Shown here piece by piece: positions 12,349 to 23,239 of a stretch of 64,000 bases of DNA (position 1 is its first letter; the number at the start of each line of letters is the position of its first letter). Under the pieces are notes generated by a model. It ran no database searches and was not told the origin of the DNA. It saw only the letters and a program-made list of their open reading frames with translations. Origin of the DNA: Viridothelium virens (lineage: Eukaryota; Ascomycota; Dothideomycetes; Trypetheliales; Trypetheliaceae); contig ML991773.1 of NCBI GenBank assembly GCA_010094025.1, forward strand, positions 124,001-188,000, in the 5' to 3' direction. The translations under genes were made by a program, and so were the position numbers.

Positions 12349-13148
12349 CTTGAAATCTAAGGAACAGTGGAAAAAAACGGGGAACTTAGAGGACAATCAA
12401 AGTGAGCTGGAGCAAAAGTATCTGAGGGTAGTGTCCTCTTATAAGCCTTCCCAGTGCAACGACGTACAGTTTCCCCATGCACAAGGGGCAACAGGGAGGC
12501 AAAAGCAACAATACGCATGATGGTTACGATCTTTATACAAATCGGTAGGGGCTTATCATCGCTAGTAAGCTGTAGACATCATTAGAACTGCCTGTAGGTG
12601 TTGTAAAAGTCTAAGCATCGTATTCTGCGACTGCAAGGACGCCTGATTGCCCTCAAAGGGCAAGGTACGTGTTCGAATGATATAGGTAGAAGAATCGCTT
12701 GCAAGGATAGTGGTTGGCCTGACCTGTCACATTTTGGTCAGATCATGAGCAGCTAGTTATCCGATTACTGCATTAGGTGCGGTGCAGCGAGAGGCTATAC
12801 ACAATCTGAGCTTTGAGAAGTGCGAAGTGATCGTCCAGCTTTTGGGGCTGAGAAGATTGGTTCAGCCGCAATGAGTGGGTCCTTGTTCTCGCCCCCACTT
12901 CCTAATTGAGCGCTGAAACAACCCCGATGTTTAGCTGAAGTGGTAGAACAGGAGGATTGCGCTTGGCACAGGGACTGGAAAGTACTATGATGGTAGATGA
13001 AGCAGGAAATGACTAGGAAGCCAGTTTTCCCCGGGAAACAGGGTAGGACGGTAACTCTCAATATTTATAGTCTACTAACACGCAGCTTGTTCAAGTCCGG
13101 GGGTTCTACGGCCATGATTATGGGTATGATTCTCTTGCTTGACATTGA
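12349..13148. other. promoter-side spacer upstream of the GH79 gene
   Basis: Lies between the GH79 start and the 3' end of the DUF6594-like gene. The only notable content is the desaturase-derived fragment at 12937-12970; no gene is supported. Confidence 0.5.
12937..12970. repeat. 34-bp exact copy of desaturase exon 1 sequence
   Basis: A 34-base stretch matches desaturase exon 1 (about 5362-5395) exactly in the same orientation on the plus strand. Weaker similarity of perhaps 70 percent continues for some 25-30 bases to about 13000. It looks like a relic of a desaturase gene copy or a patch of filler DNA. It is too short to code for anything. Confidence 0.7.
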
Positions 13149-14272
13149 TCATGACTTCTGCCCACCGTTGCCATTTCCGCTAACGTTACCCAGGAAAACA
13201 ACGAGTACAGCAACATAAGCCGCAACAGCTGCAAAAAGTTCATGTCTTCGGGCCGTGGTGGTCAGCGTCATGACGATTGTGAAGATCACGGTCGATGCCC
13301 CAAGTATGCCTATCGCTCCGTAAGCGCCGGCTCTTGTACCTCCTAATGTCACTTCGTACATTGCAATCACCGGTACCATGAACATAACCAAGGTAATTAC
13401 TGGCACGACACAGATGCTGATGCGAGAAAGCGAGAAGAAATATGTTGGGAGGCTGGAGGCTTTGTGGCGGTCCTCAGAGGCTCTGAATAGGTTCTGGTTT
13501 GCATGAGTTGTGGTCAGAAAAGAGGATGATGAGCGAAGCTGACCTGAATAAAAGGAACTCTCATGCGCACAAGAGCTAATTCCAGCCAACTTTCAACTGG
13601 TGAGGACGGCTGCGGCTCTTTGTGGAAGCTCAACAAATCATTCTTCTGCCTCGTCCACTGCTCTTCCGGATCCACGATTGGCTTCGTGTTGTAGAGATGG
13701 GTTCGCAACTCTGCATAGTTGCTATGTGATGGTATTTGAAAAGATGACACTTCTCGGGCGTGCATCAATACATCATCTACTGCATCTCAGCGGTAATATG
13801 TACGTGGTAATATAGGACACGCACCGTATTCATCAAGCTTTTTCTTGATCTGATAGAGGAGTCGTCGTCGTGAACTCATTTTCCCGGCATTATTTCCTTG
13901 GGGTGCCTCCACAGTACCCTCGAAGTACGTATCCGCCGGTATCCGTCTCATGGCCTCAGGATCGGGCCTAGGCTGTTGGGTCACGCCATTGCTCAGCGCA
14001 TCATGATCAGATCGTCCAAAGACGGTAGGAATTCGGGGCTCAATATTAGTTTCTATTGATCTTCCGACAGCAGCATCATCCCGTCTAATGGACCGTAGCG
14101 TCGGAAGTGCATCATCCAGTTCACCAAGCTGATGCTCTAAAAGCATGATATCGTATTGCAACATCAACAGTACTCGCACTCGAAGTGTGGAAAAGCGACG
14201 AAACTGGGATAATTCCTTAACGCTTGACATAAACGCAGCAAGCCGGGGGTAACCGGCTGGATAATCCTCCAC
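13149..14272 (-). CDS. DUF6594-type fungal membrane protein
   Basis: Three exons, 14272-13825, 13776-13544 and 13493-13149, with introns of 48 and 50 bases, encode about 341 aa. The N-terminus has the family hallmark GYPRLAAFMSS followed by FRRFSTLRVRVLLMLQYDIMLLEHQL, a helical segment that repeats across fungal DUF6594 proteins. A central KKKLDEYDDVLMHAREV region is charged and helical. The last 115 residues form three closely spaced transmembrane helices ending in VAAYVAVLVVFLGNV, the standard C-terminal module of the family. The first acceptor is tandem (GCAGTAG), so the two possible sites change the protein by one residue. Function of the family is not established. It is often abundant in accessory regions near incompatibility-type genes, which fits the NACHT gene on the same side of the window. 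Confidence 0.82.
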
Positions 14273-15834
14273 TAATGTCGGGTTAAGTTGCCTTCCGTGA
14301 AAGTGACTAGAAACGATTTACTTTGCTTAATGTTTGGATCGACAGCATTCTTGTAAAGCGATTGCCTGTCTTTCCGGGCTTATACTCCTCAGTAGTCCAT
14401 ATTGAAGGGAATTTCAACATATTCACCATTTAGAATCCTGTTATTGTAGGCCTGCAGCCTGTCTTTGATGTTCTCCCAAGCTTGCATCATCAGCTGTCTG
14501 CCTTACATAAAAAGTCTCTGAGACGCTCACCTCCTAGAATGCCGCGCCGATGCGATCTGGTATCTTCCCTTTCACACGATTCTATATCAATAGGAAGACC
14601 TGGAGGCATCGTAAGGTCAATTCCCTCAGAGAAGTACATATCGATCAAAGGATGCCAAGAGAATATTCAGGCCGGTGAGATAAAATGGAGTCTTGGAAAA
14701 CCACGTTCGCTCTTGTGCAGGTTAATTGTCTAGCCCGCTCGCTTCGCGCATTAACTTTGGTTCTAGAGTTTCCTCGAGGACTTCTTGAATGCCGCTACAA
14801 AGCCTTACAAGAAGAGGTTCAGCCTAATGCTATTGTAGAATGACACCATCGTACATGCCTTATGCATGAGGCTGAGTCCCTTGATTCATGCGACTCGACA
14901 AGAGTTCGGGAACATCTCCGGCATAGACCGCATCGGGATACTCTTACCGAAAAGCGAACTTCATTGCTGAATCTACAGCTGAGGAGCCAGAGGCGTCCTC
15001 GCAGCACCGTGCGCCTCTCTTGCAGCGTGAAATTCACGCGCTGCAGCAAGTGACTCGCTACCGTTTCGCGACGCTCTCAGATGTTCTCCTGGTTTCGTAG
15101 CAGTTGGGAAGCCTCGGATTTTTCGGTGTGGAGATATTTATTGTGGAGCGCGGAATAATCAGCCTATGTTTCGATCTAATTAGGTAGATAGTTGCGTTCA
15201 GCAAAAGCGCTCGAGAGGTCGAGGTTTGAACGTCATCTGGGTGTGGAATATACGCAGACTGGATGCCTAAATCGCGTCGACGCTAGTGAAGGCTTCCGCC
15301 TAGCGTCAATGATATTTCTGGCCGATTGGAGATCTTCGGCTTGATCTGATAAGATAATGATTTGCTATTGGACGAAACAGTATCTCTGTCACGTTACATC
15401 ATTACAAGTGCTGAGCGAATGGCCCGAAACCTTTCTACCAAGACGTAGGGCGTCAATAGCACCATCTTTTGACCATAGAGTACATAGAGTAAACACAGGG
15501 TGGAAAATTCCCTCCACCTGTCACTTCCTGTTCTCGATGTTCATGGGAGCCCGATCTAATACATCGAGTGGTCCTTCCTTGCACGGTTGAACTCGAGGCT
15601 CCGGGCCTATACTCTGAGAAGTAATACAGCCTGTTGATATTTTCTACTCAAGGGTCCTGCACTTTGAAAAGTTCACCGCGGAACTGCGTCATACAAAGGC
15701 AAGATCTCACTGATCATAAGTGTCAAATCCGTACGCCTTCCCTCATATCTTGTTGCAATCTTAAGCCGTCTCATTGTCTTTAACACGCCTTTGCGATATC
15801 GCTCGCTTTTCAAGTCTCAACAGTCGATCCCATC
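14273..15834. other. divergent promoter region, no gene seen
   Basis: Separates the start of the DUF6594-like gene (minus) from that of the MFS transporter (plus). Reading frames here are under 85 codons, without domains or splice partners. It presumably carries both promoters. Confidence 0.45.
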
Positions 15835-17509
15835 ATGGCAACTTCCGGAAATCACGATGAGATCGTCGTGGCGCCCGATCCCCCCGAGATAGAATTGGCT
15901 CAGATCCCAAAGCCGACGGACAACAAGATCACCAAAGAGTCGGATCCCTTCCTCGTTGCATTCGACTCACCGTACGATGCCGAGAACCCATTAGACTGGC
16001 CAGCAAGTCGCAAGTGGATGGTAACGGACGTCCTGTCAGCTACGGGCTTCAATCGGATCATGGTTTCAACTATCATGGCACCAGCTTTATCGACCATCGC
16101 CAGCGAGCTCCACATGAGTCGGACCGAGTCGGCCATGTCCTTGTCTATTTACCTATTGGCCACCGCCTTCGGTCCACTGTTCATTGGCCCCCTATCGGAG
16201 ATTTATGGTAGACAGGTCATTCTACACGGCTCTAGTGTCTGGTTTCTTGTTTGGAATGTGGTCTGTGGGTTTGCGGAGACCAAAGTGACGCTTATTGCGT
16301 CTCGCTTTCTGGCGGGATTCGGTGCAAGCGCGATCTATGCACTTGCTGGTGGCGTTCTAGGTGACGTCTGGAGGCCAGAACAGAGAGGGCGTTCCTTAGG
16401 AGTTTACATGCTTATCCCGTTGCTTGGTGCAGCAGTTGGTGAGTGTGCTGAGTCCGTGCAGTGATGCAAAGGGAATATGCTCTCCGGGTCCGGAGCGGCA
16501 AACTGAAAGAATGAATGAGTCCGCTGACAAGCAACATAGGCCCTATCATTGGCGGTTATATCGCCGCGCGCACAACGTGGCGGTGGATGTTTTGGGCAAC
16601 GTCTATATTTCAAGCCGTCATGATATTTGTGTCGATTTTCAGCTTCCCCGAATCATACGGGGCGCTAATACTCCGCCGGCGTGCCAAGCGTCTTCGCATA
16701 CAAACCGACAACAAGCAATACTACACGGAAAGTGAACGACTTGATAGTGACAGGTCTACCGTAGCTATTCTTGTGCGCGCTTTGACGCGCCCACTCCGTC
16801 TCCTGATTTTTCATCCTATCATCCAAGCTTCGGCCATTTTGTCGGGTTTTAATTACGGCATCTTGTATATTACGCTCTCCACGTTCTCGGACCTTTGGAT
16901 ATTCCAGTACCATCAGTCCGTGGAGATGAGCGGACTGCACTACATTGCCTGTTCTCTGGGCGAGGTGGCTGCCTCGCAGATCGGCGGATCGGTGATGGAC
17001 TACTTTTACAAGAAGCGACAGGCATTAAACTCGACTCCCGAATCACGTATTCCACTTGTGTTCCCTGGCATTTTTGCCGCATGGGCAGGATTGTTAGTAT
17101 ACGGTTGGACGGCCGAGTATCGGTCGTTTTGGCTTGTGGTTGATGTGGGAGTCTTCATCTTGAATTTCGGGATGCAGCTAGCCGGAATGCCCAGTAAGTA
17201 TCCTATTGAGGGCTTCGTTACCTTTTTGGTCCACATAAGGAATGACTGACCCCAGATATCACAGTGATGGCATACGTCATCGACTCATACGGAGAGCACA
17301 CGAGCAGTGCCATGGCGGCAACACAATTCGTCAGGAGCTTAACAGCTTTCTTATTTCCATTATTTGCACCGAGCATGTACCAAGCACTCGGGTATGGATG
17401 GAGCAACAGCATATTAGCCTTAGCGGGGTCAGTACTCGCTGTCCCTATTCCGATATTCATTTGGAGGTATGGGGCGAGGCTGAGGGCCAAAGCGATTTCG
17501 ACGTACTGA
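15835..17509 (+). CDS. MFS transporter, DHA1 (drug:H+ antiporter)-like
   Basis: Exons 15835-16438, 16540-17193 and 17256-17509 (introns 101 and 62 bases) encode about 503 aa. After a hydrophilic N-terminus the segment DPFLVAFDSPYDAENPLDWP is the usual lead-in of fungal DHA1 carriers. It is followed by the loop 2-3 motif GPLSEIYGRQ, the motif SRFLAGFGASAIYALAGGVLG, and motif C-like GAAVGPIIGGYI created by the first splice. The central loop RRAKRLRIQT separates two six-helix halves, and the last exon supplies the final helices. It should sit in the plasma membrane or vacuole and export small molecules by proton exchange. The substrate is unknown, and no biosynthetic genes adjoin it that would suggest a toxin cluster. 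Confidence 0.88.
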
Positions 17510-18968
17510 AGAGGAGAATACTGCCAAAATATGCGACTGAAAGACCGCTTGGACCTGTCTCGTTAGCAGCTGAGCAGCAATATCGCAAGGTGTGGACATG
17601 AGGTGTTTTGTTCGGGTCGATCAAGACATGGGCGGAAGGGGCTATGCCCACCGTGACTGCACGTGGTGTCCGTAGCCGAGCCTTTCTGCTTGGACTCTTA
17701 CCTGATGTCAAGCCTTGCGACCCAAGCCACTCATTCGCTCTACTCAGTCTTGGCACTGGTAAAAATGGTAGATGCGACTGCATAGGATTTAGAGATTCGT
17801 CTCCGACTGGATCAGAGTCTCCATAACGTGCTACTTTCCATCAAAATTTTTGGCTGGGATAGTATAGTATGAATAAAGATCATTCGTGATATAGTAGCCT
17901 TGCGAATTAGTCAGTGAGTAGATACGTCTCAACGTGAATTACCAAACGTGGAAGGAATGGGCATCGTCAACCAGTACTGCCAGGAGCGGACGACTTCCGG
18001 CGCTTCTATGGGCCAACATCAACTGGCCGGCCCTCGAACCTATTGGATACTTTTTGTGCTTGCAATCTAGGGTCCTACCTAACAAAGTGGAGATATCCAG
18101 GAGGCGAATTCAATCCGAAACGTCGCTGAAGATAAAATGCACGTCATTATGAAGGCCTTGGCGGACAGCTGGAGAATAGCGAAGGGTTTGGAACGTATAC
18201 ATGACGATCGGCCAGGATTCTAGCCCTGCCACCCTGCATTGCATCGTCTCAAGTAAGACGTGCATTGGTCAAGGTGGGCGCCGCTGCCAGAAGCAGATCA
18301 TGACCACAGCCAGCCTAGCGGGATCTTGGACCCTGAGGACGTTGAAGCGGAGTTTACGTTGAAAAATTCCGGGCGGGATTATCATGACCACAAAGCCAGT
18401 GTCCATGATTCATTCCTATCAGCCAACCATCGTAGACTTCAGAATTCGATTTCTCAGCATCTCAGCGCCTCAGCATGTCCCAGCCATCTGACCGAAGCTG
18501 CGGCTCAATTGACGTGTCTTATGGGTCGCGTGCCCATGCCGACAAATTTGTGGCTTTGTCGTCACCCTCTTGCCCCACCAAAAACCTTCTCGCCCACCCG
18601 ACTGTTTCTCTAGTACTTAAAACTTCTCCCACCACACTCCATCTACTCCTACCCTCGGTTCCGAACTAGACCAGGCATTTCCTTTCTCTAGCGCGTCTCA
18701 CCCGAACATAGTTTCACTTGACTACTGCCGCCATATGAGCGGGGCTTCTCAATTCTCTCCGCCCCGTTCCTTTCTCCCGCCAGCATTCTACTCGGTACCT
18801 AGTTTCCATCTCCTCCATCAGTCTAGACTCCCAATTCTGATTTTATCAAGCACGCCACGTCAGCCTTTGCTCGTCCACCACTGTCGTTCAAGAATAGGAT
18901 TGCTACTCGAGTTCGACATTCAACAGAGTGACCGCCTGTCCTGACGAGCAGTGTTCTGCTTCCCCACC
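17510..18968. other. intergenic region with CT-rich leader of the IDO gene
   Basis: No gene is supported. From about 18580 to 18960 the plus strand is rich in C and T, as expected of a fungal promoter and 5' leader. It contains an upstream ATG frame of 69 codons (18735-18944) ending 24 bases before the IDO start. Confidence 0.45.
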
Positions 18969-20664
18969 ATGCTTCCATCCATCCCTCTACCAAGCGATTA
19001 CGATGTCTCCCTCCATCACGGCTTTCTTCCTTCTGAGATACCCCTCGAGAGACTACCAAGCTTATACTACAATAAATGGGAGGCAATCGTGAAAAACTTG
19101 CAGGGTTTAATCCTCAGCAGGAGATTGAGAGGCGTTGTCGAGGCCTTACCAGTTCTTTCAACGGAATATTTGCAATCAGAGCCGGAATGGCGGCGGGCGT
19201 ATTCAGTACTCGCATTCATCGCGCATGCCTACATCTGGGGAGGAGATTCCCCTGTGGATGTGAGTAAAATCTTGCATCAGATCTTTTTGCATTTCCTCTA
19301 ACTATTGCAATTAGAGGGTGCCACCGACGATATCCGTACCATTTCTCGCGACCTGCAATCATTTAGAACTGCCTCCTGTGGCTACCTACGCTGGGGTGTG
19401 TCTCTGGAATTGGAAGCCACTTTTTGATGACGAACCGATTGACAACCTGGAAAACCTATCTACGTTACAGACCTTCACCGGTTCCATCGACGAATCATGG
19501 TTCTATCTTGTCTCCGTGGCCATTGAAGCTCGAGGTGCTCCGATCATACCACTGATGCTATCAGCAATCGCAGCTGCTCGACGGAATGATACTTATATAG
19601 TCACTGAATGCCTGAGATCTTTCGCGGAGCGACTCGACGAGCTTGGTTCTCTACTCCAGCGCATGTACGACAGCTGTGACCCACATGTCTTCTACCATCG
19701 TATTCGTCCGTTCCTTGCTGGAGGCAAGAACATGGCCGATGCTGGCCTTCCTAATGGCGTCATTTTCGATGATGGAACGGGTGAGCGGCAAGAATATGTT
19801 CAGTTTTCTGGTGGTAGCAACGCGCAAAGTTCCATCATCCAATTCTTTGACATCGTTCTTGGGATCGAACATCGGCCTACCGGCGCTCAACCACCAAATG
19901 AGTCCAGAGGAATTTCTTCGAGACCCGAGCCATCGACACCGCCAGCGCCTTCGCACAACTTTATCCTCGACATGCGCCGCTACATGCCTGGACCTCATGC
20001 ACGTTTCCTCGCACACATTGCTGCCGTTGCCAATATTCGCTCTTTTGTCGAGGCTCGACCGCGCGATCGTGCCCTTACTACCGCCTTTGACGCTTGCCTC
20101 GCCATGCTCCGCGCTTTTCGCGATAAACATATCCAGATGGTGAGCCGGTACATCATCGTCAAATCCCGCGAATCTCGCTCTCTCTCGCGCGGTGCTTCAT
20201 CATCTCATCGCCATGCCCAGCCAAAGCTATCTCCTCATGCTGCCGCCACGTCACCTGAGCTACACCATCGTCATCGCCATTCTAGCACTGCTGACGCAGC
20301 CTCCGATGCTAGCGATCACGACCTCCCCTCTTCGCCAACCACAGCGCGCTCCTCGCCGCAGCGTAAGAAAAATCTCCGCGGCACGGGCGGCACCGCGCTC
20401 ATTCCCTTCCTTAAGCAGGCTCGGGATGAGACAGGCGAACCCACGATTGATGCTTGGGCGAGACGATTACTGAACAATGGCCCGGGCGCTGCGACATCGG
20501 GAGATAATCCATGGACGACGGCCATGATCGGAGAGAGTGGTGCAAATAGTTCACGGGTAGCCAAGTTGGGATCCGTAACGGAGCACCGAGGTGAGATGGA
20601 GATTGTGGGACTGGCGGGGACCTGGAGTGTAGATGATAGCGAAGGAGGAATCTGTCATTGGTGA
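18969..20664 (+). CDS. indoleamine 2,3-dioxygenase
   Basis: Exons 18969-19259 and 19315-20664 (55-base intron) give about 546 aa. The enzyme opens the indole ring of tryptophan to N-formylkynurenine, the first step of the kynurenine route to NAD, in the cytosol. Diagnostic segments are NWKPL, FSGGSNAQSSIIQFFDIVLG (equivalent to the FAGGSAGQSS region of animal IDO), RRYMPGPHARFL and FRDKHIQMVSRYII. The His of the last, about aa 369, corresponds to the proximal haem ligand of human IDO1. The C-terminal GTGGTALIPFLKQARDETG closes the family core. Between aa 382 and 448 a Ser/His/Ala-rich low-complexity insert separates the haem helix from this final helix. The start was taken at MLPSIPL, which directly precedes the conserved N-terminus; an upstream frame extension of six codons is ignored. 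Confidence 0.92.
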
Positions 20665-21257
20665 GAGTATAAGTATGCTCTCTATATGGATTTGATCGAT
20701 GCAATACTCGGAACAGATGACATTATGTCTCGGTCTTCCTCAACTTTGTACAATGTGTTTCAACAAAATTTCGGGAAGCATGTGTGGCACGGCACAGACG
20801 ACCGAGCGGATATGGGCCGGCAAACGCGCATGATTAGCGGGAATTGCTGTATGCATTCATCTTGATATCCATGGCTAGATATGGGGCATCTCAACTTTGG
20901 AATAGTCATTCGATCAATTGCTTCCGTGCCTTTTATGGTGCACTGCTTGAGTGTCTATAAGACTAGAGAATATCTTCAATGTTTATGTAGGCTCTCAAAG
21001 TGATCTACTCGTGCCAACGTGAATATCCTCATGGACGACATGACGGGCAGTGATCCCCCAACACCCTGCCTTATGCAGTGTCTCGACGGTAAAGACGGCG
21101 TTGATTTGCACTCTTTTAGCCCCCTCTGTCACTGAAAGCAGTTTTTGCTTATAACAGGCCAATACTTTGAGAGAGAGTCTCGGCTATTCCGGAGGGCTTT
21201 CGATAAGAGGCAAATGATGAGGGGCTAATTGGGTAGCTGTTCACCACACGTTTGCCC
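20665..21257. other. spacer between convergent genes
   Basis: Between the IDO stop and the last exon of the GTPase gene. No reading frame or repeat of note. Confidence 0.45.
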
Positions 21258-23239
21258 TCAGGCTCGACCGACCTTGAATGACAGTATCTAGATGATGAAA
21301 CGTTTTAGCCTACGAATTCATGAGTGACAAGCACAGATGAGATGACCCACATCATTCTTCCCAGAAGTCACGATATCATCCTCACTGACTCGTACAGCGC
21401 CAACAGTCTCGACATATGCGAGTGGTGCATCGCCCATGACTTTGCGATAAACCTCGCCAACCGTCGTGTTTCTACCGCCGCATCCGTCAGCTTGGTGTTC
21501 CTCCTGCATTTAGCACTCTCCCGAGCACAGGATGACTTACTTCTTCACCAGCACACAGTCTCTAAAGACAGCATCCTTTCCACCACCTCCCGTCGCAGAT
21601 CCAGATCCAAAACTATGTATGTTGCGCACCGGAAATACAGGCACCAAACCGAGCAGCTCCGCAGCCCTCGACAGAACCTGAACAACACCGGTGCTACCAA
21701 AGCGGTAGAGCACCATATCCCTCAGGTTCTCGATACGCCTATTCACGATCACCTCTCATTAGCAAGCCATTCCTACCATCACACCCTCACAGTACCACGG
21801 GAGAGAAAACACTGAAAAGACCACAACCTACGTCTTCAACTTCTCATCCATCTCCCTCAACCCGCCACCATCCTCGACCCCGTCCTCCAGCAAATCCTCC
21901 CTCGTCTCCACCACCTCGCTCCCCTCCACATACCTCACATAGGCCTGCTTCGCCAGCCTCCGCAAAAATACTTCGCTGATCGCGCTCGTCAGCACCATCG
22001 TCTGCGGATCGCGGCCCTTGGCGATCTTGGCGATGTTCTTGTCCGCGTCCGCGTGGTCGATCTTGTTCAGCGCGAGCACGGTCGGGAACTTGTCGTCGAC
22101 GAAGGCCGACACGACGGCGCTGATGGTCGCCTCGTCCCAGGCTTCGAGGGGGCCGAGGGCGTGGGCGGACGAGAAGCGCGAGAGGGTGAGCGCGAGGAGG
22201 GAGGGGGTGCTGCCGTAGCCGGAAAATTGGGCTTGGAGCGTTTCGACGGGGGAGGATTCTGTTTCGGGGAGGGCAGAGGGTTGGCATTGCAGATTGGACT
22301 GAGTTGTGCAAGGGTGAAGGGGGACCTACTTGTTGCGACATGGCGGCGTTTGATGCTGCTCCTGTTGGGTGGTTAGTTGGGGCGTGATGGGACGATAGTG
22401 CGGGTAGAGAAGCGATGGGAATACCATTTCTCCATCAGGTTCCCCTGAATCCAATTCACGATCTCAGACCGCAACCAGACGATGTCCTGACTCGGATCAT
22501 ATCCTCTCGTGGCCTTGCCTATCGCCCTCCTATGATCAGCCTCAGCATTTTCTTTGCCTTTCACTTGTTCTTCCACTCCGTCCCTCTCTACTGCTGGCAG
22601 AAAGACCAAACAACGAGGAGATGTGTAGCTCTTTTCACTCACCCTCCGCATCCGTACACCCACTCACATCCACCACATGCACAAGCGCATCTGCATGCCT
22701 CAAATCGTCCAGAAATTTATTCCCTAGTCCCTTTCCCTCGTGCGCCCCCGGCACCAGTCCCGCCACATCCAGCAATTCAATCGGCACCGAGCGCCGGCCG
22801 TCCACGCAGCTGCCATAATTGGGTTTACACCGGGCAGAAAGGTCCGGAAAGCGAGCGCAGGCGCAAGGGATCTGGAGGTAGCCGATTGCGCGTTGGGGGT
22901 CGATAGTTGTGAAGCTGGTTGGGCGTGGGAGTTAGTCGAGGCGGGAATTGTTAGAGAAGGACGACGAGAAGGAGGGAGACAAAGGAGGAGGCTCTATGAG
23001 AGACATACGGGAAGTTACCTTGTGCATGAGAAGATTGGTCAGTGGAAAGAAAGAAGATGGTGGGGGAGATTGAACCTTTGCCGTACCAACTTTGGAGCTT
23101 GCATCAGTCAAGCTGAGCTTTGCGTTAACTTGTTGCTTTTGTCTCCGAAGAGCAATTGTGCATTTCCTCACCTATTTAGGGTAGTTGATTTACCCGACGA
23201 GGGTTTACCCACGAGCCCGATCAGTGGATCTCGAGGCAT
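21258..23239 (-). CDS. OBG/YchF-type GTPase, YGR210C-like
   Basis: Ten exons on the minus strand: 23239-23172, 23112-23087, 23018-23009, 22914-22643, 22518-22425, 22361-22330, 22258-21832, 21738-21541, 21471-21351, 21287-21258; about 425 aa. All join in frame. The product starts [19 protein letters not shown] (Walker A/G1 at aa 11-19) and continues with [19 protein letters not shown] as in YchF proteins. [19 protein letters not shown] (G3) and [10 protein letters not shown] (G4) follow, and a C-terminal TGS-like part ends [14 protein letters not shown]. Length agrees with the yeast YGR210C product. The family binds GTP or ATP and is linked to ribosomes; its exact role is unclear. The third exon is only 10 bases, and the last exon of 30 bases uses a GTGGGT donor before it. 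Intron density is unusually high for this window. Confidence 0.9.
23009..23018 (-). other. 10-nt microexon of the GTPase gene
   Basis: Flanked by acceptor CACAAG and donor GTATGT. Its ten bases are needed to read K-V-G-N-F-P-F-T, invariant in YchF-type GTPases. Skipping it loses the GNFP residues and shifts the frame. Confidence 0.8.

Noticed and set aside
15835-17509. Secondary-metabolite cluster around the MFS transporter
   Set aside because: No polyketide synthase, peptide synthetase, terpene cyclase or P450 lies nearby; the neighbours are unrelated in function.
21844-22341. 165-codon Arg/Pro-rich minus frame
   Set aside because: Out-of-phase shadow of GC-rich GTPase exon 7 (22258-21832).
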